Shown: positions 45,010 through 53,586 of the stretch, one piece after another
Layout: each line of letters begins with the position of its first letter
Position numbering within the stretch: the stretch's first letter is position 1
Assembly: GCA_036268995.1 (NCBI GenBank)
Contig: DATATB010000148.1
Coordinates: 1-64,000 of the forward strand
Origin: DATATB01 sp036268995
GTDB lineage: Bacteria > Planctomycetota > Planctomycetia > Pirellulales > PNKZ01
DNA: 64,000 bases
Direction: 5' to 3'
The notes under the pieces: model-generated
Database searches by the model: none
Told to the model about the DNA's origin: nothing
What the model saw: only the letters and a program-made list of their open reading frames with translations
Program-made: the position numbers and the translations under genes

Positions 45010-45585
45010 TCAGGATGCCGCGTCCGGCCCCATTTCACGTTTCAGCCAGGCTCGGGCAAAACTCCAGTGCCGCTTGGCAGTCCGCTGGGAAATCCCCAAA
45101 GCCGTGGCGGTTTCGTCGATCGTCAGACCGCCGAAGTAGCGGAGCATGACGAGACGATACAGGTCGTTGTCTTCGCGATGGAGCCGCACGAGCGCCTCGT
45201 TTAGCGTCAGAATCGAGTCGGGCGGGGCGAGCGAATCCTCGGGCAAATCGTCGGGTAGCGGAACTCGACTCTGGCCGCCGGCATGCTTGAGACCGGCCTT
45301 CCGTCGGGCCAATTCGATCAGAATCCGCCGCATCGCCTCGGCCGCGGCGGCATAGAAATGACCGCGGCTGTCCCACTTGCGGCCGGCGCCGTCACCGACC
45401 AGCCGCAGATAGGCCTCGTGCACGAGCGCCGTCGGTTGCAGCGTGTGGCCCGCCGCCTCCTGCGACATCTTTTGTCGTGCGAGTCGCCGCAGCTCCTCGT
45501 ACACGATTGGCAGGAGCTTCTCCGAGGCACGGACGTCGCCGCCCCCGACTTCTGCCAGGATTTGCGTCACCTGTGGATCGGCCAT
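45010..45585 (-). CDS. ECF-type RNA polymerase sigma factor
   Basis: 191 residues from the ATG at 45585 (a GTG at 45594 is possible). Sigma-70 regions are visible: LLPIVYEELRRLARQKM and LQPTALVHEAYLRLVG in region 2, and RLVMLRYFGGLTIDETATALGISQRTAKRHW in region 4 with its helix-turn-helix. The TALVHEAYLRL pattern marks the TIGR02999 type of ECF-like factors found in planctomycetes and acidobacteria, often beside Ser/Thr kinases. It directs RNA polymerase to specific promoters. The kinase gene follows downstream. Confidence 0.92.
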   Translation of the reverse strand: MADPQVTQILAEVGGGDVRASEKLLPIVYEELRRLARQKMSQEAAGHTLQPTALVHEAYLRLVGDGAGRKWDSRGHFYAAAAEAMRRILIELARRKAGLKHAGGQSRVPLPDDLPEDSLAPPDSILTLNEALVRLHREDNDLYRLVMLRYFGGLTIDETATALGISQRTAKRHWSFARAWLKREMGPDAAS

Positions 45586-45640
45586 GCCAGGCACCGAAGC
45601 AGAAATCGATCGGTTTTAAAATGCCGAAAAGCGCAAACTA

Positions 45641-45671
45641 AAAGCCGCCCGCCCCTTAGGACGACGGCTTT
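45641..45671 (-). terminator. Rho-independent-like terminator after the tRNA fragment
   Basis: AAAGCCG (45641-45647) pairs with CGGCTTT (45665-45671). Read on the minus strand, the hairpin ends with TTTTAGTTT and lies 9 nt past the tRNA 3' end, as expected for a tRNA terminator. Confidence 0.45.
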
Positions 45672-45678
45672 CTTAATG

Positions 45679-45697
45679 AGCGGAGGGCATGGGATTC
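45679..45697. repeat. 19-bp direct repeat, copy 1 (attachment-site candidate)
   Basis: AGCGGAGGGCATGGGATTC is identical to 50313-50331. It covers the acceptor end and part of the T-arm of a tRNA fragment, the usual target of integrases. Confidence 0.75.
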
Positions 45698-45705
45698 GAA
45701 CCCAC
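45681..45705 (-). pseudogene. tRNA 3'-end fragment (tRNA-Ser-like)
   Basis: Read on the minus strand: T-stem GTGGG, T-loop TTCGAAT, T-stem CCCAT, then acceptor strand GCCCTCC and discriminator G. A G discriminator with this acceptor is typical of tRNA-Ser. No matching GGAGGGC 5' acceptor strand or anticodon arm occurs within 100 bases upstream, so the gene is not complete here; it is probably an attachment-site remnant. Confidence 0.6.
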
Positions 45706-45916
45706 CCGCAATTTCGACGTAACCGACGACGGTGTTTGTGATTGCGAATTCTGCCAGGGGTACCGCGCTGCACGGGCGCTGCATGTTGGAAGCCTGAACT
45801 GTCCCGCGTTGGCGTCGCTTGACGCTGATTTGCATCATGTCATCGCCGCCTGGGGTACGCTGCCCGAGGCAATACGGAGGGCTGTCATGGCTCTGATTGG
45901 ATTACACAACACTTGA
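45689..45916 (+). pseudogene. Possible remnant of a recombinase C-terminal tail
   Basis: A 75-codon open frame that begins inside the tRNA fragment. Its C-terminal part, with LDADLHHVIAAWGTLPEAIRR and MALIGL, resembles the tail I associate with planctomycete tyrosine-recombinase integrases. No catalytic domain is present and the start is not a plausible gene start. It may be the end of an integrase that has been lost. Weak case. Confidence 0.35.
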
Positions 45917-45961
45917 GACAGATCAGCTCGCCAGCCTGGGCGACCACAAGTTCCTGCACCG

Positions 45962-46423
45962 CTAAACGCTCGCGACATCCTGGCCAGGACTTTTCAATCG
46001 CTGCACGTTCTCGACCGCGCTTACCACGTCCACTCCCAAGATTTCCAGAATTCGGCTGGCACGCTCCATCGTCACGCCGTGATACTCGTTCTTTTCGTCG
46101 CGAGAAACTTGCGTTTCGTGAACCCCTAGCACCTCGGCAAGTTCTCGTTGGGTGAGCCCTTGATAGATCCGCAGGGCAATAAGCAACCGGCCGATCCCTT
46201 GAAAGTTGTGAAGTTCGTCAAACTCACCCCGCCTGAGCCGCTCGTAGCTTTCCACGTCTTGCTTGATCTGTTCGTGGAACGTCCGTTGTGGATCCAGACC
46301 TCGCTTGATTTCTTGGGAACTCAAGTTGAGTTCCCGGAGCTTCTGCTCTTCGCCACGAACCCGCCCCTCCTGCTCGCGAAGCTGCTTTACAGCCTCTTGA
46401 TATTCGTTCTCAGTTCGGATCAT
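45962..46423 (-). CDS. Xre-type helix-turn-helix protein (probable antitoxin)
   Basis: 153 residues from the ATG at 46423, which overlaps the upstream stop by 4 bp. The N-terminal half is a charged coiled-coil-like helix (EYQEAVKQLREQEGRV and on). The C-terminal half has a Cro/C1-type helix-turn-helix: GLTQRELAEVLGVHETQVS, followed by RILEILGVDV. The upstream gene has a nucleotidyltransferase-like site, so the pair resembles a nucleotidyltransferase toxin with an HTH antitoxin, with the reversed order (toxin first). The role is inferred. Confidence 0.75.
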   Translation of the reverse strand: MIRTENEYQEAVKQLREQEGRVRGEEQKLRELNLSSQEIKRGLDPQRTFHEQIKQDVESYERLRRGEFDELHNFQGIGRLLIALRIYQGLTQRELAEVLGVHETQVSRDEKNEYHGVTMERASRILEILGVDVVSAVENVQRLKSPGQDVASV

Positions 46424-46989
46424 GGTCCGTCTCCAATTTTGACAATGCCGCGCGGCCTGTGGCTGTACCGCGCTTTCCGAAATGCTGCGGGAAACTCTAG
46501 CTCGTGGCCAAACTCGTCCTTGATGCCGCACAGTTGCCCGTAGTGGGGAAACAACTCAACCCGATAGAAATGCCACATGGGTAACTGCGGCTTTGGGTAT
46601 TTGCGGTACGTGCTGCGACGATTCCAATCCCAGGTCCATACCTTATTCGGGTCGAGAAGATTCAGCTCTTGTACAAGGTCGCCACTTGTGATCCGCGACC
46701 GCTCGCACAGGAAATAGCCATCGATATCGTTGGGGTGATCCTTATCTTCGACAAACGACCCATCGATAAAAATGTCCGTGACGCCCACCTGCCAAAGCTG
46801 GTGCACCATCACCGAAAGATTTGTGACCAACTTCTCGCGCCACTTCGCGTCCCACTCCGGGTACTGTTTCGCGTCCGGCCCTCGAACGAGAAACGATTCG
46901 GCGAGTTCCTTCAACGTGAGGACGTAATCGCCGGGCGGAAGAACTCCGTCAGCCGTGAAGGACGGAAGATTGCTTTCATAATGGCTCAC
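46420..46989 (-). CDS. Nucleotidyltransferase-like protein (DUF6932 type)
   Basis: 189 residues. IFIDGSFVEDKDHPNDIDG is the nucleotidyltransferase pattern: GSF then two metal-binding aspartates (the D of PND and the D of IDG). The rest is not related to known enzymes that I recognise, with a Trp-rich segment WTWDWNRRSTYRKY. It is transcribed first and overlaps the HTH gene by 4 bp. Minimal nucleotidyltransferases of this kind act as toxins (adding nucleotides to tRNA or proteins) when paired with an antitoxin; that is by analogy. I matched it to DUF6932 by appearance only. Confidence 0.65.
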   Translation of the reverse strand: MSHYESNLPSFTADGVLPPGDYVLTLKELAESFLVRGPDAKQYPEWDAKWREKLVTNLSVMVHQLWQVGVTDIFIDGSFVEDKDHPNDIDGYFLCERSRITSGDLVQELNLLDPNKVWTWDWNRRSTYRKYPKPQLPMWHFYRVELFPHYGQLCGIKDEFGHELEFPAAFRKARYSHRPRGIVKIGDGP

Positions 46990-47103
46990 ACCGTTCAGTA
47001 TGCCTAAGCTTTACAAATTTGTCAAGTCATGCTTCGGTAGCTTCGGCCGACGGATTTTACGACCCATCCGTCACACGGTGGACCGTTCCTTTCGCCGTAA
47101 TGC

Positions 47104-50073
47104 ATGTTGATAAGCGGTATTGCTATATTCAAGGAGCCGTTATCAGCAACGAGATTTCGCGGCGTTCCTCGGCTATCCGCTCCGACCGTTCTTGAGTCCG
47201 AAGTGTCTGTACGCGGTCATTCCGTGCGAGTGACAAAGGCCGGCTCACCTGCGGCGCCTTCTATGGGCCATCAAGACACACTTGTCCATCACCTGTCGCC
47301 GCGCGACGCCAAAATCTCGTTGTTCCGCTCACTTTTTCGTGGGCGAGACGACGTCTATCCGCGCCGCTTCGACAATCGAAAGACCGGTAAATCCGGTTAT
47401 GCTCTTGCCTGTGCCAACGAGTGGGCTCCGGGCATATGTGAAAAGCCCAGGATCAAATGCGGCGATTGCTCGCACCAACGCTTTCTGCCCGTGACGGACG
47501 ACGTCATCCGCTGGCACCTTTCCGGCCACGACGACGCCGGTCGCGACTTCGTGATGGGCGTCTATCCGATGCTTCGCGATGAATCCTGCTTCTTCCTGGC
47601 GGCCGACCTCGACAAGACACATTGGCAGGAAGACGCACAGGCCATTCTGGAAACCTGCCGCCGGCTGAACCTGCCGGCAGCATTGGAGCGATCTCGTTCG
47701 GGCAATGGTGGGCACATTTGGTTGTTTTTCGAACTGGCAATTCCGGCCGTGCTGGCGCGGAAGCTCGGTGCATATATTCTGACCGAGACGATGGAACGCC
47801 GACCAGACGTCGGACTTGATTCATATGACCGATTCTTCCCGAATCAGGACACGATCCCGCAAGGTGGTTTTGGCAATCTGATCGCGTTGCCGCTGCAGAA
47901 GCAATCTCGCGAGCTTGGAAACAGCGTCTTTCTCGATGACTGCGGCCAGCCCTATGCTGACCAATGGGCGGTTCTGTCGAGCATTCGCAAGATCGACCAA
48001 GCCACCGTCGAGAACATCGTCGCCGATGCTGAAAGAAAAGGGCGTGTCATCGGCGTACGCCGTGCCCTTACCGATGACGATGGATCCCAACCTTGGAGCC
48101 TGCCTCCTTCGCGCCAGCATAAAGAAGCCCTACTGGCCGGTCCGCTGCCGGAGCGACTCGAACTGATTCTCGGCAATCAGATCTACGTTGCTAAAGACGA
48201 GTTATCTCCCGGATTACTCAATCGACTCGTTCGCCTGGCAGCATTTCAAAACCCGGAGTTCTACAAGGCGCAAGCGATGCGTCTACCTACCTATGGCAAA
48301 CCACGCGTCGTTGCATGTGCCGAGAATCATCCGCAACACATTGGCCTGCCACGCGGTTGCTTGGACGACGTGCGAAATCTCTTGTCAACCTTGCATATCG
48401 ATGCCGTGATTCGCGACGAGCGATATGCGGGCAAGCCGCTGGATGTCGAATTTTGCGGCGAGTTGCAACCCGAGCAGGAATCTGCCGCAAAGGCCGTGCT
48501 GGGTCACGACACGGGTGTTCTGGCCGCAACGACCGGATTTGGGAAAACCGTCATTGCCGCGTGGCTGATTGCGCAGCGAGGTGTCAATACGCTGGTCCTC
48601 GTGCATCGCCAGCAATTGCTGGAACAGTGGGTGCAGCGATTGTCAGACTTTCTGGGGCTGCCCCCCAAAGCGATCGGTCGCATCGGCGGCGGGCGGAAAA
48701 AACCGACCGGATCGCTCGATGTGGCGATCATCCAAAGCCTTGTGCGAAAAGGTGTCGTGAACGACTGGATTGGAGAATACGGCCAGCTAATCGTCGATGA
48801 ATGTCACCATTTGTCCGCGCATAGCTTCGAGCAAGTTGCACGACAGGCCAAGGCGAAGTTCGTCGCGGGACTATCCGCCACGGTCACGCGCAAAGACGGT
48901 CATCATCCGATCATTTTCATGCAGTGCGGACCAGTCCGTTATCGGGTTGATGCCAAAGCCCAGGCAGCCGAGCGCCCATTCGAACACTCCGTGTATGTCC
49001 GGCCCACGGGATTTCGAGCTTCGGAATCATCCACAGACGATGCCCGCACCCGGTTTCAAGAGCTTTATTCGCAGTTGATCGCCGACGAGGCGCGCAATCG
49101 ACTCATTCGCGATGAAGTATTGCAAGCAATTCAGGAAGGCCGGTCGCCACTGGTGTTGACGGAATGCAACGAGCATCTCGATTATCTGGCCGAGCGGCTG
49201 TCACCAGGAGTTCGACACCTGGTCGTGTTGCGCGGCGGCACGTCGCGGAGGGAGGTTCGCGCGGTCATGGACCGCTTGGCTTCTATTCCGGAAAACGAGG
49301 AACGGGCACTGCTGGCGACTGGACGATACGTCGGGGAAGGATTCGACGACGCCAGGCTGGACACATTGTTTCTGACGCTCCCGGTGTCCTGGCATGGAAC
49401 AATTGCGCAATATGTCGGCAGGTTGCACCGCCTCCATCATCTAAAACGAGAAGTGCGCGTTTACGACTACGTCGACCTCGACATACCCATGTTGGCTCGC
49501 ATGTTTAACCGGCGCTGTCGCGGGTACGAGGCTGTAGGCTACCAAATCCTGCTCCCCGGCAGCGCAGTTCCAGGGTGGCCGGCTGAAGTTCCGCTGCCCG
49601 TCGATCCACAGTGGAAAAGCGAGTACGCAGCCAGCGTCGGCCGATTGGTGCGCGACGGGGTCGATGCGCCGTTGGCGAAACTATTCACTCATGTAGCGCG
49701 TACCGTGCTGCCCGACGCCGAGGGGATCGACCGCGCCCGCAGCTCGACCGAAGCGTTCCTATACCGCCGGTTGGAAACTCTACCGGACACCACCGGACAA
49801 TTCCGCTTGAATGCCGAGTTGCCGATTTCGTTTGACGGAAACGGTCGCATGGAAGTCGATTTACTTTGTGCGCACGCGCGTGTGGCTATCGAACTCGACG
49901 GATCCCAACATCTGCATGATGCGGACGCATATCGCCGTGACCGCCGCAAAGACCTGCTCTTGCAGGAAAACGGCTGCGTGGTGCTGCGATTCCTCGGCGA
50001 AGACGTAGGCAAGCACCTTGACGCAGTGCTCGACGCAATCCTGCGAACACTCTCGCACCGACGGAAGCGATAA
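47104..50073 (+). CDS. Primase-helicase-endonuclease fusion (TOTE conflict-system type)
   Basis: Up to 989 residues; the conserved part begins near residue 64, so starts at 47203, 47230 or 47263 are as likely as the ATG at 47104. Residues ~64-330 look like an archaeo-eukaryotic primase: four cysteines at 103, 112, 119 and 122, DLD at 168-170 and SGNGGHIWLFF at 199-209. Residues ~440-800 are a superfamily 2 helicase: TTGFGKT, DECHH, SATVTRKDG and VGRLHRLHH. The last ~90 residues are a DUF559/Vsr-like nuclease with EVDLL, then IELDGSQH and RRDRRKDLLLQENG. This set matches TOTE systems, thought to act in DNA conflict. It is flanked by repeats and a recombinase. Confidence 0.85.
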   Translation: MLISGIAIFKEPLSATRFRGVPRLSAPTVLESEVSVRGHSVRVTKAGSPAAPSMGHQDTLVHHLSPRDAKISLFRSLFRGRDDVYPRRFDNRKTGKSGYALACANEWAPGICEKPRIKCGDCSHQRFLPVTDDVIRWHLSGHDDAGRDFVMGVYPMLRDESCFFLAADLDKTHWQEDAQAILETCRRLNLPAALERSRSGNGGHIWLFFELAIPAVLARKLGAYILTETMERRPDVGLDSYDRFFPNQDTIPQGGFGNLIALPLQKQSRELGNSVFLDDCGQPYADQWAVLSSIRKIDQATVENIVADAERKGRVIGVRRALTDDDGSQPWSLPPSRQHKEALLAGPLPERLELILGNQIYVAKDELSPGLLNRLVRLAAFQNPEFYKAQAMRLPTYGKPRVVACAENHPQHIGLPRGCLDDVRNLLSTLHIDAVIRDERYAGKPLDVEFCGELQPEQESAAKAVLGHDTGVLAATTGFGKTVIAAWLIAQRGVNTLVLVHRQQLLEQWVQRLSDFLGLPPKAIGRIGGGRKKPTGSLDVAIIQSLVRKGVVNDWIGEYGQLIVDECHHLSAHSFEQVARQAKAKFVAGLSATVTRKDGHHPIIFMQCGPVRYRVDAKAQAAERPFEHSVYVRPTGFRASESSTDDARTRFQELYSQLIADEARNRLIRDEVLQAIQEGRSPLVLTECNEHLDYLAERLSPGVRHLVVLRGGTSRREVRAVMDRLASIPENEERALLATGRYVGEGFDDARLDTLFLTLPVSWHGTIAQYVGRLHRLHHLKREVRVYDYVDLDIPMLARMFNRRCRGYEAVGYQILLPGSAVPGWPAEVPLPVDPQWKSEYAASVGRLVRDGVDAPLAKLFTHVARTVLPDAEGIDRARSSTEAFLYRRLETLPDTTGQFRLNAELPISFDGNGRMEVDLLCAHARVAIELDGSQHLHDADAYRRDRRKDLLLQENGCVVLRFLGEDVGKHLDAVLDAILRTLSHRRKR

Positions 50074-50284
50074 CTGTTTCGCTACCGCGCTCGTCGTTCC
50101 GCGCTGCAAATGCGCTGCATTTTTGGCGGGATTTTGATTGTCAGCCCCCCGCGCCGTCAGCTGACCTGCCGCCAGGCGTGATTGAGCAAACCATGCTGGT
50201 GCAATATTTTGCGTCTTTTATTGCCCATAACGCCCTCCGCGAGGCCATGGGATATCACCCCACGGCCCCGTAGCTCGGAAGTGA

Positions 50285-53272
50285 TTGCCACAGAATGATT
50301 TATGGCAATGGAAGCGGAGGGCATGGGATTCTTCCTACCGGGGTAACCGTAACTGGCTGGTACCTAAGCCTTTTGGACTTAACTTCCTCGCGCAAGCGGG
50401 CTTGCACGAAAAATGCACGTGCTCGTTGTTCCCCGTTGTTCCTCGTTGTGGGTGCACCCTAAGGGGACAAAACAGGGACAATTTTGCATCCCGGCTTTCG
50501 CGCCGGAATTTCGCATTGCCGCGGGGCGCGCCGGTCCTCCTGCTTGGCTTGGCTGCGGCTAGGCGCAAGAAGCAGCAAACATCCAAGTCTTCTAAGCGGC
50601 GGGAAAGGTCCCTGCGAAAGGACCTGGTAGCCCGCTACAAGCGCCGTCGCAAACGGCGCAATCAGGACCGCGGCTTAGCTGCCGATTCTGATCTGCGTCA
50701 ACTCGCCCGAGCCTACCTAGACACGCAGCGACGCCTCTGGACAGATTTCGCGGATCAGGGCCTGCTGCCAGCTCCGGACGACGCGACGCTGGACTCGATG
50801 GTTGGCGATTTCAAGAGTCGTCATTGGACCGGTCATGTCGATCCGTACACCGTCGATGCCTTCAAGCAACGTGGCGTTACCCTCGCCGGGATCTACGCGC
50901 GGTACAGTTCGGAAAACAGTCAAGCCACTTCGATCGAAGACCAGATGGTTAACGCGCTCAATTATGCGCACGACAACAAGCTGTTCGTGCCGTGGGTCTA
51001 CGTCTTCGCCGATTATTCTGTCTCCGGCCTTGACGCATCTCGTCGCGGATACAGCATGTATAAGCAACTGCTCAAGAGCGACAAGCATTCGATTGGTACA
51101 ACGCTTATTGACGATTTTACGCGGGCATCGCGTGACGAAATTGAGTGGTGGCGCTTCGCCCAAAGCTGCCGCCAACTCCGAAAGCGGCTGATCGGCGTCA
51201 GTGATGGGTTTGACCTGGCCGCTCCCGACTGGGAGATAAAGCTGACGCTATTCGCTCTTCTATCTCGGTTGTTTCTGAAAGGACATCGAGAGAAGATGAG
51301 TCGCGGTCAGCACGGAGCCGCCCGCCGCCGAACATGCACCGGCAAGCTGATCCTGGGACTTACGCGCCGGATCGTACGCGATGAAGCTGGCGATCCGGTC
51401 GTTAGGTCGACCGGTGGATTTAAGTATCGCCCCGCAATTGACCCTTCTAGCAGTCGTTGGCTGCTGAAACTTTTCGAGCTGTACGTCGTTAAGCTCTGGC
51501 CGGTTCGCAAAATCTGCCGCTATTTCAATGAGCATCGAGTTGAAGACTGGGATGGTTGGACGCCGCGAGGTATCGCGCAGCTGCTGGTGAACCCCGCGGT
51601 TATCGGAGTCTTCATCTGGAATAAGTACCACCCGGACATGGACCTGGAAACCGGCAAGCCCATCAAGGTCCGCAACCCCCGGTCTCAATGGGAGGTCTAC
51701 TATAACCCGAAGGTTGCGATCATACCCATGGAATGGTGGCGGGCTGCTCGCCGGCGGGCTGCCGAAACGCGCGCCAAAAGTCCACTGACCGGGCATCGGC
51801 GAACTCGTAATACGGAGCACCCCACAACTCTCTTCAGCGGAACGCTGTTTTGCGGGTACTGCGAGGACAGCGAACTAAAGCTCAACCGCTCCGCTGGACC
51901 AGACAAGGCCATGGCATGCCTTAACGGACCCAACAACGCGAAGCAATGCAAGCTGAAGTCGCAGAAATCAACCGCGATCATCGAAACCGCCCTTCTCGGC
52001 TTCTTGCTCGAGCACGTGCTAACGGATGCATGCCTAGAGAAGCTGCTACATGACGTCAATGAGCACATAAGGCGAAAGGTGCGCCGCCCACGCGGTGAAC
52101 CACAAGTCACCGAAAAGCAGGTGGCTTCGATAAAGGCCAAGATCAAACGATATCTGAGGCTGATTGACCGAACCAAAGACGACTCCGCCGTTGACATCTA
52201 TCACCAGCACATAAGCGCACTGAACAAGGAGCTCGCACCGGCGCTGGCCACACTTACCCACCGGCGGGCGGTGAACCGTGTGCCAGTGAAGCCGCTGAAT
52301 TTTGACCAGCTCCGCGGCTACCTTTCGGAAGCTCGAAAGCTGCTAAATGAAGCCATGCCCACGTCGGCATTGGCGATCCGGGCACTAACTGGTCCGATTA
52401 CCATTACGCAGGAATCGAACGGAAAGAAACGGGGCGCACGGTGGATCGCCCATTTCCGGCCTAATTTGCTGCGATTTCTCGCCCATTGGGCGAAAAGGTC
52501 GAACATGCCAGATTGCGTCACTTTGGATGCCCTTTGTGCCGCAATCTGGCTAGTGCCGCAGGAGGTCCAGGTCCCAATCGAAAAGACTTACAAATACGAA
52601 GAAATTGCGCCTGCCGTCACGGCTCTGAACGCAAAGAACGTCAGTGTTCCTGCAATCGCCGCGGAGCTGAAGGTATGCAACCACACGGTAGAGCATGCGT
52701 TATTCTTCGCCCGGACGGGAACACCCCCAAAGACGCGCCAAAGTAAACGCCCGCGATCTGCAAAGTCGGAAAAACGGCTGACTTTCAAAGACATCGCGCC
52801 TATCGTCGCTGAACTACATGATGTCAAACGTATATCCCTGACCGAGATTGCCCGCACCCGCGGCTGGTCGCGTCCCATGGTCGGCAGAGCCTATACGCAC
52901 GCGCACCCGGAACGTGCGGCAGACGCCATTGCCCGTGGGAGACGCATACGAAGCCCCCTGATGCTTTCCGACGACCAGCAGGAAAAAATTCGGCGGCTTT
53001 GGAAAGAAGGCAAATCTAGCCTTAATCAGATCGCGAAGGAGGTGGGCCGCTGTAGCGCGACCGTGTCGAGACTCACTCGCAACGTGAAATCCCGCCGTTC
53101 CCGCGGCAAACATGCTCCATTGGGCTACGCGAAGCATCGGCGAATGCGGGAGATGATCACCGCTGGCATGAAAACCTCGGAAATCACTGCGGAAATCGGA
53201 TGCGCGACCAATACGGTCTACACGGAGCGCTGGCGAATACGCAAGCAAGCGAAAACTGCTCAGAATGGCTGA
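50285..53272 (+). CDS. Large serine recombinase with C-terminal HTH array
   Basis: The open frame is 995 codons, but the first ~120 look non-coding and pass through the attachment repeat; conserved sequence starts near 50,650, with an ATG at 50798 as one plausible start. IYARYSSENSQATSIEDQ is the catalytic serine motif of resolvase/invertase recombinases, and FADYSVSGLDASRRGY and TLIDDFTRASRDEIEWW complete the catalytic domain. A recombinase domain and a zinc-ribbon (FSGTLFCGYCED, then C-rich ACLNGPNNAKQC) follow. The C-terminal ~240 residues hold three or more helix-turn-helix units. It cuts and joins DNA between att sites, and probably mobilised the flanking module. Confidence 0.85.
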   Translation: MPQNDLWQWKRRAWDSSYRGNRNWLVPKPFGLNFLAQAGLHEKCTCSLFPVVPRCGCTLRGQNRDNFASRLSRRNFALPRGAPVLLLGLAAARRKKQQTSKSSKRRERSLRKDLVARYKRRRKRRNQDRGLAADSDLRQLARAYLDTQRRLWTDFADQGLLPAPDDATLDSMVGDFKSRHWTGHVDPYTVDAFKQRGVTLAGIYARYSSENSQATSIEDQMVNALNYAHDNKLFVPWVYVFADYSVSGLDASRRGYSMYKQLLKSDKHSIGTTLIDDFTRASRDEIEWWRFAQSCRQLRKRLIGVSDGFDLAAPDWEIKLTLFALLSRLFLKGHREKMSRGQHGAARRRTCTGKLILGLTRRIVRDEAGDPVVRSTGGFKYRPAIDPSSSRWLLKLFELYVVKLWPVRKICRYFNEHRVEDWDGWTPRGIAQLLVNPAVIGVFIWNKYHPDMDLETGKPIKVRNPRSQWEVYYNPKVAIIPMEWWRAARRRAAETRAKSPLTGHRRTRNTEHPTTLFSGTLFCGYCEDSELKLNRSAGPDKAMACLNGPNNAKQCKLKSQKSTAIIETALLGFLLEHVLTDACLEKLLHDVNEHIRRKVRRPRGEPQVTEKQVASIKAKIKRYLRLIDRTKDDSAVDIYHQHISALNKELAPALATLTHRRAVNRVPVKPLNFDQLRGYLSEARKLLNEAMPTSALAIRALTGPITITQESNGKKRGARWIAHFRPNLLRFLAHWAKRSNMPDCVTLDALCAAIWLVPQEVQVPIEKTYKYEEIAPAVTALNAKNVSVPAIAAELKVCNHTVEHALFFARTGTPPKTRQSKRPRSAKSEKRLTFKDIAPIVAELHDVKRISLTEIARTRGWSRPMVGRAYTHAHPERAADAIARGRRIRSPLMLSDDQQEKIRRLWKEGKSSLNQIAKEVGRCSATVSRLTRNVKSRRSRGKHAPLGYAKHRRMREMITAGMKTSEITAEIGCATNTVYTERWRIRKQAKTAQNG
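50313..50331. repeat. 19-bp direct repeat, copy 2 (attachment-site candidate)
   Basis: Identical to 45679-45697. Only the acceptor and part of the T-stem are matched; the rest of the tRNA is absent. A reverse-complement copy of its first part (GCCCTCCGC) is at 50232-50240. The open frame of the serine recombinase runs through it. Confidence 0.75.
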
Positions 53273-53385
53273 CCGGTTGAGCGGCCGATTGCGATCCGGC
53301 TTACCGCGCGCTAGATTAACGCCGGACACGAACTGGCTTACCGAAGGAGATTTACCGGCTCTACATGGGCCGCCGACAATTTGAA

Positions 53386-53401
53386 CTGACGCGTGCGTCA
53401 G
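53386..53401. promoter_or_regulatory. 16-bp perfect palindrome (7-2-7)
   Basis: CTGACGC-GT-GCGTCAG. A candidate binding or recombination site downstream of the recombinase gene. Function unknown. Confidence 0.4.
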
Positions 53402-53521
53402 CCTGCTTCCCGAGAAACCGCCAACTTGAGCTTCGGCTCACGACCAAAGAAGCAGCCTGTGCCGCGCCCCGTCTGGGGCGCTGGCCGGGCTGTTCTTTGG
53501 TGCCCCTTGGCGGGGGTCTCG

Positions 53522-53552
53522 GGAGCGGCTTTGGTTCAGCGCTCCTTTTTTT
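53522..53552 (+). terminator. Rho-independent terminator
   Basis: GGAGCG (53522-53527) pairs with CGCTCC (53540-53545), 12-nt loop, followed by seven T. It would end transcription from the recombinase gene. Confidence 0.65.
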
Positions 53553-53586
53553 GTCCCATCGCTAAAGCTGTGAAAGGGCACTCAAC

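Larger units (their letters stand above)
45679..50331. mobile_element. Candidate 4.6-kb integrated defence module bounded by 19-bp repeats
   Basis: The segment lies between two identical 19-bp copies of a tRNA-end sequence. It contains a possible integrase remnant, a nucleotidyltransferase/HTH gene pair and a primase-helicase-nuclease fusion. A large serine recombinase starts at the right repeat. The boundaries are seen; the mobility is inferred. Confidence 0.5.
53273..53586. other. Intergenic region with palindrome and terminator
   Basis: 314 bases. It holds the palindrome at 53386-53401 and the terminator at 53522-53552, described separately. No convincing coding frame. Confidence 0.5.

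Noticed and set aside
45681..45775. Complete tRNA-Ser gene
   Set aside because: No 5' acceptor strand (GGAGGGC) or anticodon arm is present on the minus strand in the expected ~90 bases, so only the 3' fragment is called.
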